DNA of 64,000 bases from IMG/VR virus record IMGVR_UViG_3300009702_000016, positions 100,032 to 164,031 of that record. One strand, 5' to 3'. Positions within the stretch are counted from its first letter, which is position 1; each line of letters begins with the position of its first letter. The notes beneath the pieces are model-generated. The model saw only the letters and a program-made list of their open reading frames with translations, did no database searches and had not been told where the DNA came from. The DNA is from a virus. Made by a program: the position numbers and the translations under genes. This document shows, piece by piece, positions 49,145 to 57,361 of the stretch.

Positions 49145-49972
49145 ATGTCTAATAGTGACAAGCTTGGTGATCGAGTTAACGTGCCTTCCATGGCACAGGG
49201 TGTAACGGGAAGCCTCCCCCATCCTCAAGATCCGTGGGGTACGTCGTCCTCTGTGGAAGACCCTTATGACGCGGCTCCTAAGTTTAGAAACAGGTCTGAC
49301 GTTCCTGTAGCTGAGGCGACAGCATACGACCCTACCAGTCCTGCTGCTCAAGCGGCTCCTGCTCCTGCTGCTCCTGCTCCTGCTCAAGCGGCTCCTGCTC
49401 AAGCGGCTCCTGCTGCTCGCGCTCCTCGGCCTCTTCCCCCGACTACGTCGGCCACAACACATGAGTCTAAGGTAATCTCTCGTTTCCGTGAGGTTTTCGG
49501 AATTGGTCGTGTGAAAGAGGTACCGCTGACGATCACTCGCAGGGACCCTAAAAACACAGATAAGAACGCCTCCATGGTGTTTGGTGTACGCGCCGTAAAC
49601 TACGAGGATTATCAGTGGATTCTGGAGATGACGCAGGAGTTGCAGCAATCTCCGCGTCTCGCTTCCTTCGCTTGGAAGATTGCCTTTATGTCGATGGTAG
49701 TCTGCAGCCTGGATAAGGAGCCGATTTGGAAGTCCTTTGGGTTCGTACCCGGGGACCCTTCCGAGGTGACTGACCCCCTCTATCCTCATATGGGTTTACG
49801 TTTCCAGGCAGCTGGGCGTATGTGTGAGTTGTTTAAGTCTGCTTTCTTCTACTTGGTTGATGAGTTGTACACAGAGTACGAGTCGCAGGTAGACTCCAAC
49901 TATATTGCAAAGAAGCCTAAGAGCACGGAAGAGGCTGCCGTCCCTTTAGCTCAGAGCGGCTCCGAGAGCTAG
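49145..49972 (+). CDS. tail assembly chaperone G-type, 275 aa (zero-frame product)
   Basis: The N-terminal third is Pro/Ala/Gln-rich linker sequence (APAPAQAAPAQAAPAARAP), then a folded domain (about 100-245) with helices (YEDYQWILEMTQELQQSPRL; AAGRMCELFKSAFFYLVDEL). The gene lies two genes upstream of the tape-measure candidate. In lambda and many tailed phages this position holds the G gene, whose end overlaps a T frame read by -1 frameshift; a canonical slippery site is present here (49942-49948). I therefore call it the G-type chaperone, which keeps the tape measure soluble during tail assembly. The homology is positional rather than by sequence. Confidence 0.65.
   Translation: MSNSDKLGDRVNVPSMAQGVTGSLPHPQDPWGTSSSVEDPYDAAPKFRNRSDVPVAEATAYDPTSPAAQAAPAPAAPAPAQAAPAQAAPAARAPRPLPPTTSATTHESKVISRFREVFGIGRVKEVPLTITRRDPKNTDKNASMVFGVRAVNYEDYQWILEMTQELQQSPRLASFAWKIAFMSMVVCSLDKEPIWKSFGFVPGDPSEVTDPLYPHMGLRFQAAGRMCELFKSAFFYLVDELYTEYESQVDSNYIAKKPKSTEEAAVPLAQSGSES
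49942..49948 (+). promoter_or_regulatory. -1 programmed ribosomal frameshift site CCCTTTA
   Basis: In the zero frame the bases read C CCT TTA, the X XXY YYZ pattern of -1 slippery heptamers. The -1 frame is open from 49921 to the stop at 50484, and the zero frame stops at 49970-49972, 22 bases after the heptamer. Possible stimulating stems lie just downstream (AGCTC 49948-49952 with GAGCT 49966-49970, and GGAGC 49977-49981 with GCTCC 49986-49990). Confidence 0.7.
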
Positions 49973-50484
49973 ACTGGGAGCTTTGGCTCCGTGGCACGGT
50001 AGCAGCCAAACTTAAAACCACGGTTACAGACCGTCGTATACTTAACGCAAGCTTAGATGAGCTAGAATCAACACTACTATTCCTTAATTGGGAAGAGGAT
50101 AGTTGGTTTTACCGATGGGAACGTATGCTAGGCTTGGTCTGGACAAAAGCTGATATCGATGCGCTAACTCGCATGGCTGCGGAAAAGGAGGCACGGGAAG
50201 ACGATGCTGAGCCTGTTCCGCTTCCTGATGTTGTGCGTTATCCGCTGTCTCTTCTCGTTCGACCGGAGCTTCTCGACACTCTTACAGGAGGAGGCCTTCC
50301 TGATCAAGAAAGCCTATCGGGTATGATGCATGTTCCGAAGGGAACGTTGTCCCTTGCTAATGTGAGTAAGGAGGAGTTCCTTAAGCGTGTAGGCGCGGCT
50401 CCTGCTACTTCTGTTGACCTGGCGGGAGAGGATAGGGACCCGTTCAGGAAGGCTGAGCAGGCTTCCTTCCGCAACCGTAGATAA
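49948..50484 (+). CDS. T part of tail assembly chaperone GT (made by -1 frameshift)
   Basis: This frame has no start codon with a ribosome site in the overlap and encodes protein-like sequence from the slippery site on (LRELDWELWLRGTVAAKLK ... EEDSWFYRWERMLGLVWTKA), which is not explained by initiation at ATG 50125. Read by a -1 shift at CCCTTTA it fuses to the G-type protein to give a GT product of about 446 residues (268 codons of G plus 178 of T). The GT fusion is known to recruit the tape measure in lambda. The C-terminus is acidic and Leu-rich, ending FRKAEQASFRNRR. The tape measure starts 4 bases later. Confidence 0.65.
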   Translation, partial: SSERLRELDWELWLRGTVAAKLKTTVTDRRILNASLDELESTLLFLNWEEDSWFYRWERMLGLVWTKADIDALTRMAAEKEAREDDAEPVPLPDVVRYPLSLLVRPELLDTLTGGGLPDQESLSGMMHVPKGTLSLANVSKEEFLKRVGAAPATSVDLAGEDRDPFRKAEQASFRNRR

Positions 50485-50487
50485 GAG

Positions 50488-53022
50488 ATGCCTGGTAATC
50501 CTTTCGACCCTGGAAGTAATGGGAACCTAGATAGGGAAGCGCAAGGACTTCGCAGTCTTGCGGAGTCTAGGAGACGCCTGTCCGCCTCTATTGGTGATCA
50601 GACCCGTAGCGTTCGTTCTCTTGCGGATGCACAGCGTGCAGCGGGGGAAACAGCGGCATCAAACCAGAAGCTGTATTCCTCTTCGGCAGAAGAGGCCGTC
50701 CGTCAGCTTCGAGCCCAAGGGGATGAGCTTTCCTCCTTGGATAGCACCCGTGCTAGGTTCCACGATGCTGAGATGTCGCGGGCGGAAGGATTGCTCAAGA
50801 CGTATGAGAAGATAAAGAAAACTTTGAAGGAAATAGGGGAGGATTCCGACGACACAGGCACCGTTTTGGGGTCGATGTTACAGGATGTACACCAGGGGTA
50901 TGAGTCCTTCCAGCGCTATGGGGAAGTCGCCACGGAAAATACCAGGGTCATCGGGGACCTGAACCTGTCCTTCGATGATTTAAGGGGATCAGTTGTACGG
51001 ACTGCGGTTGCCTCTGTCAACCTTGCCCATAACATGCATGAGGGTGTGTCATCCGTTAGTTCTTACGCGCATGCTGCACAGGACCTTCGTGTTGGGCTTG
51101 CTAAGGTCACTATGGACTTGGGCCTTCAGGCGGGGACCGCACAGAAAACAGCTTCCGCTCTGGTGAAGATTGCTAATATCGACATTAGCAATCCGGGTGC
51201 CGCAAAGGGGGTAGCGGACATTACGAGGCAGTTGGAGACCCTTCGTCTGCGCGGCGTAGATGTCCAGACCGCTATGGCCGCAATGGATGAGCAGTCACGT
51301 CGCACTGGGGTAAGCTACGAACAGAGTGCCAGTGACGTTTCTACGCTTACTACACAGTCTTTGCAGTTGAAGAACAGCCTTTCCTCCACCAAGAATGTTC
51401 TTCAGGGGTTCGCAGGGGTGATTCGTGACGGGTTTGTTCGCGCTGTGGCAGAAGCTACAAGGGGGCTTGATTCCCAAATTTTATCGATGAAGGACGCTGG
51501 AGCGATGTATGCTGTGCTGACACAGAAAGCAGCAGCTTACGGTCTGTCAACGAAGGGTGCGAATAAAGTCGCCACTGCATTAGGCAGAAGCTTAACTTCC
51601 GAACATAAGGATACGACTGTCGGGTTCATGGCGGGGCAGCATGAGTCGGCCCGATTAAACTCGGAGTTGAATCGAAGAGCGAAGGCGAAAGGATTCAAGA
51701 GCTTTTCTGACATCCATGACGAAAGACTAAAGAAGCAGATTTCGGAGGGTGCATTCTCCTCAATGGGAGTGTCTATAAACGCGGGAACGCAGAGCACTCG
51801 TGACCTGATCATGAGGCTTCGCAATAAGGGCGGGCTGTCCAACGTGGATATCGACAATCTACTATCCGGGACAGAGGCTGGAATAACGGGTCGAATAGGG
51901 GCGGTTCGTGAACTCGCGGGTAAGGTTAAAGACCCAGCTGTTAGACGTCGTCTTACGAATCAGATGTTGGGAACGACAGGCCTGACTACGCTTCAGCGGG
52001 ATACCATCGATACGATGGTTCAAGGAGGAAGCAAGGCGTCAGACATTGGAAAGATGATAAAGAAGTTCAAGGACGACGCGGAGAAGGCAGAGAAGGCTGC
52101 GAAGAAAAATAGGGACGAGGCAGTGGCGACGATAAACCACATGCGTCATCCTATTGACACATTGTTTGCTATCAAAGACTACCTTAAGTCCATTTTGCTT
52201 AGCACTGTGAATCTTTCTGGATACGTCGGAAAGATCATGGGATTCCTCACAGGAGAGACTCCTTCAACGGGATCCCAAGTCGATAATATGGTTAGCAGTG
52301 ACGAGGGAGTTGTTGCTTCTAACAACGCACTAGAAGCTGCAAAGAAGGCGTCAGGAGAAGCCTCTGTTGAGTATGGAAGGGTGTTGAGCAACCCAGAGTC
52401 CACTGAGGAGCAGAGGAAGAAAGCTAGGGACAAGCTCAAAAAAGCGACCGATCACCAAGCTGCAGCAATAAGCCAAGCGACTTTAGACAGAACACGAGCC
52501 ATACACGAAGCGCAGGAGGCGACAGGGGTCACAGTCAATGGGGAACCGGCCCCCGAGGGTCCGTCTATGACTCAGCGTGCTGCGCAACTAGGACAGCACG
52601 CTGAGTCAGCGATTATTCGTTCTACGCTTGGGGACCGAGCCGCCAACACGTTCGACGATCTGTCCTCCTCCCTCACGCACTTTTTTTCTGGTGGTGGTGG
52701 AAATCAAAGTGAGGAGGGCAGACAAGCAGGAGTTAACCAGTTGGCTCAGCAAAATCAAGAAGCACACGCTGCTGCCACAGGTTCCTCCACTGCTGCTACT
52801 CCAGGAACACATGCTCCAGCCAATAGCTCCGCTCAGCCTGCACTTCCTTCCACTGCTCCTGGGGAGGGAGAAGCCGAGGGCGCCGGTTTGGCTAACGTGG
52901 AAGTCGACTCTACTGGACAGGCAAGTCTAGCATTTAGGGTCAAGATCAATAACTTAGGTGACGCTGTGGCTTATCATAACAGTCAGCAAACAGGAACAAA
53001 TCGCCTAAACGGAAGCTCTTAA
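50488..53022 (+). CDS. putative tape measure protein, 844 aa
   Basis: A long, mostly helical protein following the frameshifted chaperone pair, the standard place of the tape measure. The N-terminal half is rich in Gln, Ser and charged heptads (LRSLAESRRRLSASIGDQTR), the middle has a hydrophobic stretch (RHPIDTLFAIKDYLKSILLS, about 552-571) and the C-terminal part is Ala/Gln/Pro-rich linker followed by a short folded end (ASLAFRVKINNLGDAV). Tape measures span the tail tube lumen and set its length. At 844 residues it would predict a tail of roughly 125 nm by the usual 0.15 nm per residue rule. Assignment is by position and composition. Confidence 0.55.
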   Translation: MPGNPFDPGSNGNLDREAQGLRSLAESRRRLSASIGDQTRSVRSLADAQRAAGETAASNQKLYSSSAEEAVRQLRAQGDELSSLDSTRARFHDAEMSRAEGLLKTYEKIKKTLKEIGEDSDDTGTVLGSMLQDVHQGYESFQRYGEVATENTRVIGDLNLSFDDLRGSVVRTAVASVNLAHNMHEGVSSVSSYAHAAQDLRVGLAKVTMDLGLQAGTAQKTASALVKIANIDISNPGAAKGVADITRQLETLRLRGVDVQTAMAAMDEQSRRTGVSYEQSASDVSTLTTQSLQLKNSLSSTKNVLQGFAGVIRDGFVRAVAEATRGLDSQILSMKDAGAMYAVLTQKAAAYGLSTKGANKVATALGRSLTSEHKDTTVGFMAGQHESARLNSELNRRAKAKGFKSFSDIHDERLKKQISEGAFSSMGVSINAGTQSTRDLIMRLRNKGGLSNVDIDNLLSGTEAGITGRIGAVRELAGKVKDPAVRRRLTNQMLGTTGLTTLQRDTIDTMVQGGSKASDIGKMIKKFKDDAEKAEKAAKKNRDEAVATINHMRHPIDTLFAIKDYLKSILLSTVNLSGYVGKIMGFLTGETPSTGSQVDNMVSSDEGVVASNNALEAAKKASGEASVEYGRVLSNPESTEEQRKKARDKLKKATDHQAAAISQATLDRTRAIHEAQEATGVTVNGEPAPEGPSMTQRAAQLGQHAESAIIRSTLGDRAANTFDDLSSSLTHFFSGGGGNQSEEGRQAGVNQLAQQNQEAHAAATGSSTAATPGTHAPANSSAQPALPSTAPGEGEAEGAGLANVEVDSTGQASLAFRVKINNLGDAVAYHNSQQTGTNRLNGSS

Positions 53023-53040
53023 CAAAGGAAAATAACGATC

Positions 53041-53268
53041 ATGTCTGCAAAACTTCTTAAGTCTCTTGCATCCGGTAAGTGCACAGTGATGAATCCCGAC
53101 ACCAGCGAAGTAATTGTCTACTGGAAGGGCGATGGTGGACATATGCAGCACTTCGTCATACAGTCCATGATGACTGTGGATCTTACACAGCATGCCACGA
53201 TTGCTCAACTTCGAAAGTCTCCAAACCTCATGTACTTGTTCAACAAGCGGCACCTCAAGGTAGTGTGA
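53041..53268 (+). CDS. hypothetical protein, 75 aa
   Basis: Not recognised. It is a compact alpha/beta protein (AKLLKSLASGKCTVMNPDTS; HFVIQSMMTVDLTQHATIAQL) with basic C-terminus (FNKRHLKVV). It is preceded by AAAGGAAA and is followed directly by the HNH gene, its stop being adjacent to that gene's GTG start. Confidence 0.55.
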   Translation: MSAKLLKSLASGKCTVMNPDTSEVIVYWKGDGGHMQHFVIQSMMTVDLTQHATIAQLRKSPNLMYLFNKRHLKVV

Positions 53269-53736
53269 GTGACCAGTTCCTCAGGATTTGTCACCTGTTA
53301 CATAGAGGGAGTCAAGTATCCTGTCGCAACCTGCCATCGGCATCATCTTAACCCGAGACATGCGGGAGGATCGGATGCCCCAACGAATCTTGTGTGGCTG
53401 TCTGCTAATGCTCACCAGATGGTTCATAGGGCCTCACAGATGATCAAAGCGAATAGGAAGGGAGAGGCACTCGACCTAGCCTCTTCTGCCTACGCCCTTC
53501 CTATTCAGCGAAAGCGCTTTTTGGATGTGGTTCAAGAAGAGGTACGCTCCTCTATCCAGGCGAAGGAGGAGGGAACGCTGCGTAAGGAGGTAGTTGTAGA
53601 GGTTCCCATCCCTAGGGAAAGTTACAACCGACTAAAGCTTCTTATCTACGACCGAAATGCGGGAAGAAAGAGGATAAGTATCTCCGATTATGTGTCACGA
53701 GTTGTCCAGAATCACATCCGTAAGTTCTCCTCCTAG
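53269..53736 (+). CDS. HNH endonuclease, 155 aa
   Basis: The central motif YPVATCHRHHLNPRHAGGSD ... PTNLVWLSANAHQMVHR matches the HNH pattern: HHxxPxxxGGxDxxxNLxxLxxxxHxxxH, with His pairs and Asn in the expected order. The C-terminal half is helical and basic. It starts at GTG immediately after the previous stop. HNH enzymes in phages act as homing nucleases or in DNA packaging; here it sits between unrelated genes, without a visible host intron, so a free-standing homing nuclease is plausible but unproven. Confidence 0.75.
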   Translation: MTSSSGFVTCYIEGVKYPVATCHRHHLNPRHAGGSDAPTNLVWLSANAHQMVHRASQMIKANRKGEALDLASSAYALPIQRKRFLDVVQEEVRSSIQAKEEGTLRKEVVVEVPIPRESYNRLKLLIYDRNAGRKRISISDYVSRVVQNHIRKFSS

Positions 53737-53756
53737 TGTAGGTTATGTAGGCAATT

Positions 53757-54110
53757 ATGGAAACCGGCTTCCGACGACTAACGTTGAACATCGTTGTGGT
53801 TCAGGCAACGATTGACACTCGTCACTACGCTGCTGTGTATCTCGGTGACGACAAGAACGGGAACAACTATTTCAAGTTCTACCTCAACGGAGAGGCAGTG
53901 TCTTCCATTGTGTGGGACCGCTCGATGAAGGGCTTTAGGAACCTGCAGTGGACTCTCAACGCTAGGAATAAGGGTCTTGGTGAGAGTTTTGTATGGCCTA
54001 ATGAGGTTAGAAAGAAGCTGACTCGGAAGTTGACTGAAAATAACTTGTTCCGACTGGTCAAGATCAGTGTAAAGACTCCTGGTACGATTGACCCCCGGAA
54101 GAAGCACTAG
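53757..54110 (+). CDS. hypothetical protein, 117 aa
   Basis: Not recognised. It is a basic beta-type protein (FRRLTLNIVVVQATIDTRHY; NYFKFYLNGEAVSSIVWDRS) with a Lys/Arg-rich C-terminal part (VRKKLTRKLTENNLFRLVKI). It could bind nucleic acid or be a small structural protein. It follows the HNH gene with a 20-base gap. Confidence 0.55.
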   Translation: METGFRRLTLNIVVVQATIDTRHYAAVYLGDDKNGNNYFKFYLNGEAVSSIVWDRSMKGFRNLQWTLNARNKGLGESFVWPNEVRKKLTRKLTENNLFRLVKISVKTPGTIDPRKKH

Positions 54111-54136
54111 TTTTCCGAAGTATTAGGTGTCCGTAA

Positions 54137-54730
54137 ATGAGGATCGACTTTTCCCTAGAGGACTCTCCTTTTCGTAACTTTCTTAAGTTTTCGATGGAAG
54201 AGGTACCCTCTTATCTTGCCCCTCACCTGCATTTACTAGTGCAGAAATCCTATGATGAGACGGGAATGTCGATTCCTCCTGGTGCTTTCATCTTCTCTGC
54301 TACTCGTGGATCCTACTTCTCCTGTTATGACTATGAGTCTCCTGCTTCTTTTATCTCCCTTCTCAAAGAAGAGATAGACCTGATGTTGGCCTCTCGTTCG
54401 GTTGTTTTTAGTAGCGTAGGATCGCTTGTTGGGGGCAGGGGTGCCCGGTACTTGCTAGTGGATGTGCAGAGTTCCTGGAAACATGTACGGTTTGCCCTTG
54501 ATCTAGAGAACAAGGAGGCCATTTACCCTGCGACATCAGGTTGGAACGTTATCCTTCCTGATTCCTTGTATCCGTCTCCGGGAAATAACTTAGAAGAAGA
54601 GTCTGACTTGATCCTTGACGCAGAGCGCCAGTCTTGCATTGTCAGTGGTACGGAGATGTTCGCTCCCCTGTTCCCCCTCCTGCCCTACGTCGAGGAGAAA
54701 GTTCCCTTACGTAACCCTCAGAAACAGTAA
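54137..54730 (+). CDS. hypothetical protein, 197 aa
   Basis: Not recognised. It is a soluble alpha/beta protein with helices (FRNFLKFSMEEVPSYLAPHL; FISLLKEEIDLMLASR) and strands (GARYLLVDVQSSWKHVRFAL). The C-terminus has Pro/Asn/Asp-rich loops and ends in VPLRNPQKQ. It is the last gene before a 128-base region of hairpins. Confidence 0.55.
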   Translation: MRIDFSLEDSPFRNFLKFSMEEVPSYLAPHLHLLVQKSYDETGMSIPPGAFIFSATRGSYFSCYDYESPASFISLLKEEIDLMLASRSVVFSSVGSLVGGRGARYLLVDVQSSWKHVRFALDLENKEAIYPATSGWNVILPDSLYPSPGNNLEEESDLILDAERQSCIVSGTEMFAPLFPLLPYVEEKVPLRNPQKQ

Positions 54731-54745
54731 TAAAATCAAACACTT

Positions 54746-54830
54746 GCAACTGTTTTCAACAGGTGCTTGACGACGCTACAGGTCCCTGCTAGCGTCGGCT
54801 ACCTCCCCTTCCACTCTGTTGGGTGGAAGG
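54746..54830 (+). ncRNA. three consecutive hairpins in an intergenic region, possible structured RNA or leader
   Basis: Hairpin 1 pairs 54746-54754 with 54758-54766 (GCAACTGTT/AACAGGTGC, one mismatch). Hairpin 2 pairs 54771-54781 with 54786-54797 (11 bp with one bulged C, loop GTCC). Hairpin 3 pairs CCTTCCAC (54807-54814) with GTGGAAGG (54823-54830). The three lie in series with short linkers between the 54137 gene and the sigma-like gene start at 54859. None has a T-run typical of a terminator. They could form a folded leader, a small RNA or tandem termination/processing signals. Confidence 0.45.
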
Positions 54831-54858
54831 TTCCTTCAACTGGTGGAGATTGTAATAA

Positions 54859-55932
54859 ATGTCACTAAGCGCTAGTATCCAACCGTACACCGAGGGGCTC
54901 TCACCGGAGAACAAAAAACAGGCTTTGCGTGCCGTTAGTTCTTTTATCCTACTAGGGGACTACAGAACGTACAGAGAACAGATAAAGTCGTTGCCCAAGC
55001 GTCACCACACCCTATTCTACAAAGATGTGATGGGGCTTCTTAAGTCCAGCTTTGAGTGCAGGAACATATGGAGAACGGTGTACTATCGACTAAAGCACCC
55101 GGACAAGAAGACTTCCGTAGTGGCGAAGAAGTTTTACGTGCCCAAAGAGAGCTTGAGGTTAGTGTGGGGATCTCTGCTGTCGGAAGACAAAGAGGCAGTG
55201 CGGGAGAAAGCACGGGGAGAAATGGATTTCGGGCTTCTCACGAAAGAAGAGATGGAAGTTATGGTCAAGTCTCTGACGCGGTATTGTGGCCGCGTTTCTT
55301 ATTTAAAGCTCAGGTTTCTGGCCGATAATGATCATGCTTATGACCTGGCTGACTTCAAGAACGAGTTACTTGCCAAGGGAATACAGACAGTGAGGGCGTA
55401 TGAGCACACCCGTGACCTGAAGATGATCGAGAATTACGCAAAGGCTTCGATTCAGAACTACGCAATAAATCTAATCCAGTACTACACGAGTGAGTCTAGA
55501 GCGTGCGTGAAGAATACGACTGAGGGGTGTGGGACATGCGTCTTCTGCCTCTCGGACATGCCTCAGCGGTGCAAGGATGCTGTGGCTTCCTACGGCCTTA
55601 CAGCAGTTAGTTTGGACTTTCCCTCCCTTTCCTCCTCGGTTCCTTCCGCCATGGATATTGAAAGCAAGGTCGGAGAGTCTCTTCTGGTGAACTACTTGAA
55701 GGAGGGGTCCCCTGATACGACAGCAAAGATTATCGATTTGGTCTTTGGCAAGGAAGTGGACGAGGACTTTGAACTCTGGCTGTTTAGCCACGAAGGAGTG
55801 ACGGTGGACTACTTGCTGAAACGCCCAAAGCGGTATGTAAAGACCCTTTGTTCGTACCTTGGGGTCTCGAACCGAGAAGTTCAGAAGGCTCTTCGCACGA
55901 AGTACCAGAACTACATTAGTAAGGCGGTTTGA
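54859..55932 (+). CDS. sigma-like factor (region 2-like), 357 aa
   Basis: Residues about 140-215 (RVSYLKLRFLADNDHAYDLA, then DFKNELLAKGIQTVRAYEHT and MIENYAKASIQNYAINLIQY) resemble sigma-70 region 2: an acid-led helix (DLADFKNELLAKGI for DLIQEGxxGLxxA), then a Y/F-rich segment with A-x-x-x-I-x-N in place of ATWWIRQAI. A Cys cluster (CGTCVFC, with further Cys) follows, unlike standard sigma factors. The C-terminal part (YVKTLCSYLGVSNREVQKAL) could be a region 4-like helix-turn-helix. T4 gp55 and SPO1 proteins are known sigma-like phage factors that direct late transcription. The family call is from pattern only. It is coupled by TGATG to the clamp loader gene. Confidence 0.5.
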   Translation: MSLSASIQPYTEGLSPENKKQALRAVSSFILLGDYRTYREQIKSLPKRHHTLFYKDVMGLLKSSFECRNIWRTVYYRLKHPDKKTSVVAKKFYVPKESLRLVWGSLLSEDKEAVREKARGEMDFGLLTKEEMEVMVKSLTRYCGRVSYLKLRFLADNDHAYDLADFKNELLAKGIQTVRAYEHTRDLKMIENYAKASIQNYAINLIQYYTSESRACVKNTTEGCGTCVFCLSDMPQRCKDAVASYGLTAVSLDFPSLSSSVPSAMDIESKVGESLLVNYLKEGSPDTTAKIIDLVFGKEVDEDFELWLFSHEGVTVDYLLKRPKRYVKTLCSYLGVSNREVQKALRTKYQNYISKAV

Positions 55933-57029
55933 TGAGTATTCGATTCGTAGACAAATACCGGCCTGATAGCCTGTCCGACGTGGTGGGGCAGGATAAGGTC
56001 GTTGCTCAGTTGGAGGGAATGCTAGCTGAGAAGAAACTCAATGGAAACACTCTTCTTCTGTCCGGTCCTTACGGGGTTGGAAAGACAACCCTGGCTCGTA
56101 TCATAGCTCGTACCCTGAACTGCGATAAGGGCGGTTCCTCCCCCTGTGGGGAGTGTCGGTCTTGCAAGACAAGCGTTGATAGTCACCCCGACATTGTTGA
56201 GATCAATGCAGCTAGCACTCGTGGGATTGACGATATTCGTACTCTGATCGAGACCTCTCGTCTTCGTCCTCGCCACAAGGTTAGGGTGTTCATCATGGAC
56301 GAGTTGCACCAGCTTACTGGTCCTGCAGCCCAGGCTTTCCTCAAGGACTTAGAGGAGCCGAAGTCTCACCTTCTGTACATCCTCTGCACGACTGAGCCCT
56401 ACAGCATCCTCCCAACGATCCGCAGCCGTTCCGTGTGGCTAAAGCTTAAGTCTGTGTCATCACGGGATATTTCTCGTCTTCTCCGAAAGGTATGCAAGAG
56501 GGAGGAACTGGAGACGAGTACCGACGTCTTGAAGTACATTGCTCAGCTTTCGGATGGGCATGTTCGTGATGCACTCACTAGCTTGGACCAGATATCGTCG
56601 GCGCACTTGGCTACAGCTACTGCGTCTGAGATCCAGAAAGCTCTTCCTGAGCTTTCAGAGGGCATCCTAGGTGCTTCTCCTGCGTATTTGGTGCCTAAGT
56701 TTGTGGCGGGCCTCTTTTCAAGAGATCTCTCTCCCCTTATTCACGTTCGTAAGGTAGACAACCACGACTATTTCCTAGGAATGGTTGTCAAGTTTCTAAA
56801 GGAATACTTGATTTTTAGGATCAACCCTGACGCCGTGGACAGCAAAGATGTCATTGCGTTCAGTAAGACGCATACGGCGATAAATTCGAAAGAGTCCTTG
56901 CTGTCTTTGTTAGAGGACATGCTTCAGTTACAGGCCGAGATCAGACGCCATTTGGTGGACCCCATCGATGCGTTTGATGCGTTTATTCTCAAATCCCTCT
57001 TAGTTACACTCTCACCGAAGAGACGATAA
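55932..57029 (+). CDS. DnaX-like clamp loader subunit (gamma/tau type), 365 aa
   Basis: The AAA+ domain starts FVDKYRPDSLSDVVGQD, with Walker A GPYGVGKTTLARI (about 45-57), a zinc-binding Cys set CDKGGSSPCGECRSC (as in bacterial DnaX), Walker B IMDELHQLTG (a DELH box) and an arginine-finger region TIRSRSVWLKL where SRC is usual. ATP-driven opening of the sliding clamp is expected. Its 365 residues are near the gamma form without tau extension. ATG 55932 overlaps the preceding TGA; TTG 55929 is the in-frame alternative. The neighbour order sigma, clamp loader and recombination ATPase suggests a replication operon. Confidence 0.85.
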   Translation: MSIRFVDKYRPDSLSDVVGQDKVVAQLEGMLAEKKLNGNTLLLSGPYGVGKTTLARIIARTLNCDKGGSSPCGECRSCKTSVDSHPDIVEINAASTRGIDDIRTLIETSRLRPRHKVRVFIMDELHQLTGPAAQAFLKDLEEPKSHLLYILCTTEPYSILPTIRSRSVWLKLKSVSSRDISRLLRKVCKREELETSTDVLKYIAQLSDGHVRDALTSLDQISSAHLATATASEIQKALPELSEGILGASPAYLVPKFVAGLFSRDLSPLIHVRKVDNHDYFLGMVVKFLKEYLIFRINPDAVDSKDVIAFSKTHTAINSKESLLSLLEDMLQLQAEIRRHLVDPIDAFDAFILKSLLVTLSPKRR

Positions 57030-57361
57030 TGCCCCATAACCTGCCGAATACGAATAAGGTTCATGTTCCAGTTTTAACTCCCAAGGTGGACTGCTCCTAT
57101 TGCAACGCCCCTTGCTGTAAGTTGATTGTGGAGCTTTCTCCAGAAGAGGCAGAGAAGTACGAATCTGTTCCCTGGGACTTTGGAGAGGGGGAGGCTCAGC
57201 ATGCCCTTGCGCGTCGAGACGACGGCTATTGTGTCTACTTCGTTGTTGGCAGTGGGTGCTACATCTACGATGATAAGCCTAACGTATGTAACGTGTACAC
57301 CTGTGAGAACGACTCCAGGATCACACCCTCCAACAAGTATGGCTCCTCAAGAAAGCTCTGA
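57029..57361 (+). CDS. CxxCxxCC-type zinc/iron-binding protein (YkgJ-like), 110 aa
   Basis: The N-terminal CSYCNAPCCK and later DGYCVYFVVGSGCYIYDDKPNVCNVYTC reproduce the pattern of the YkgJ-type family (CxxCxxCC, then C, then KPxxCxxYxC), thought to bind zinc or iron. Function in the family is unclear. Start by TAATG overlap and end adjoining the next start (TGATG), tightly coupled to the clamp loader and Rad50-like genes, which suggests a link with DNA metabolism. Confidence 0.65.
   Translation: MPHNLPNTNKVHVPVLTPKVDCSYCNAPCCKLIVELSPEEAEKYESVPWDFGEGEAQHALARRDDGYCVYFVVGSGCYIYDDKPNVCNVYTCENDSRITPSNKYGSSRKL

Noticed and set aside
54731-54858. tRNA gene in the hairpin-rich gap
   Set aside because: There are three hairpins but no 7-bp acceptor stem, T-loop consensus or anticodon arrangement.
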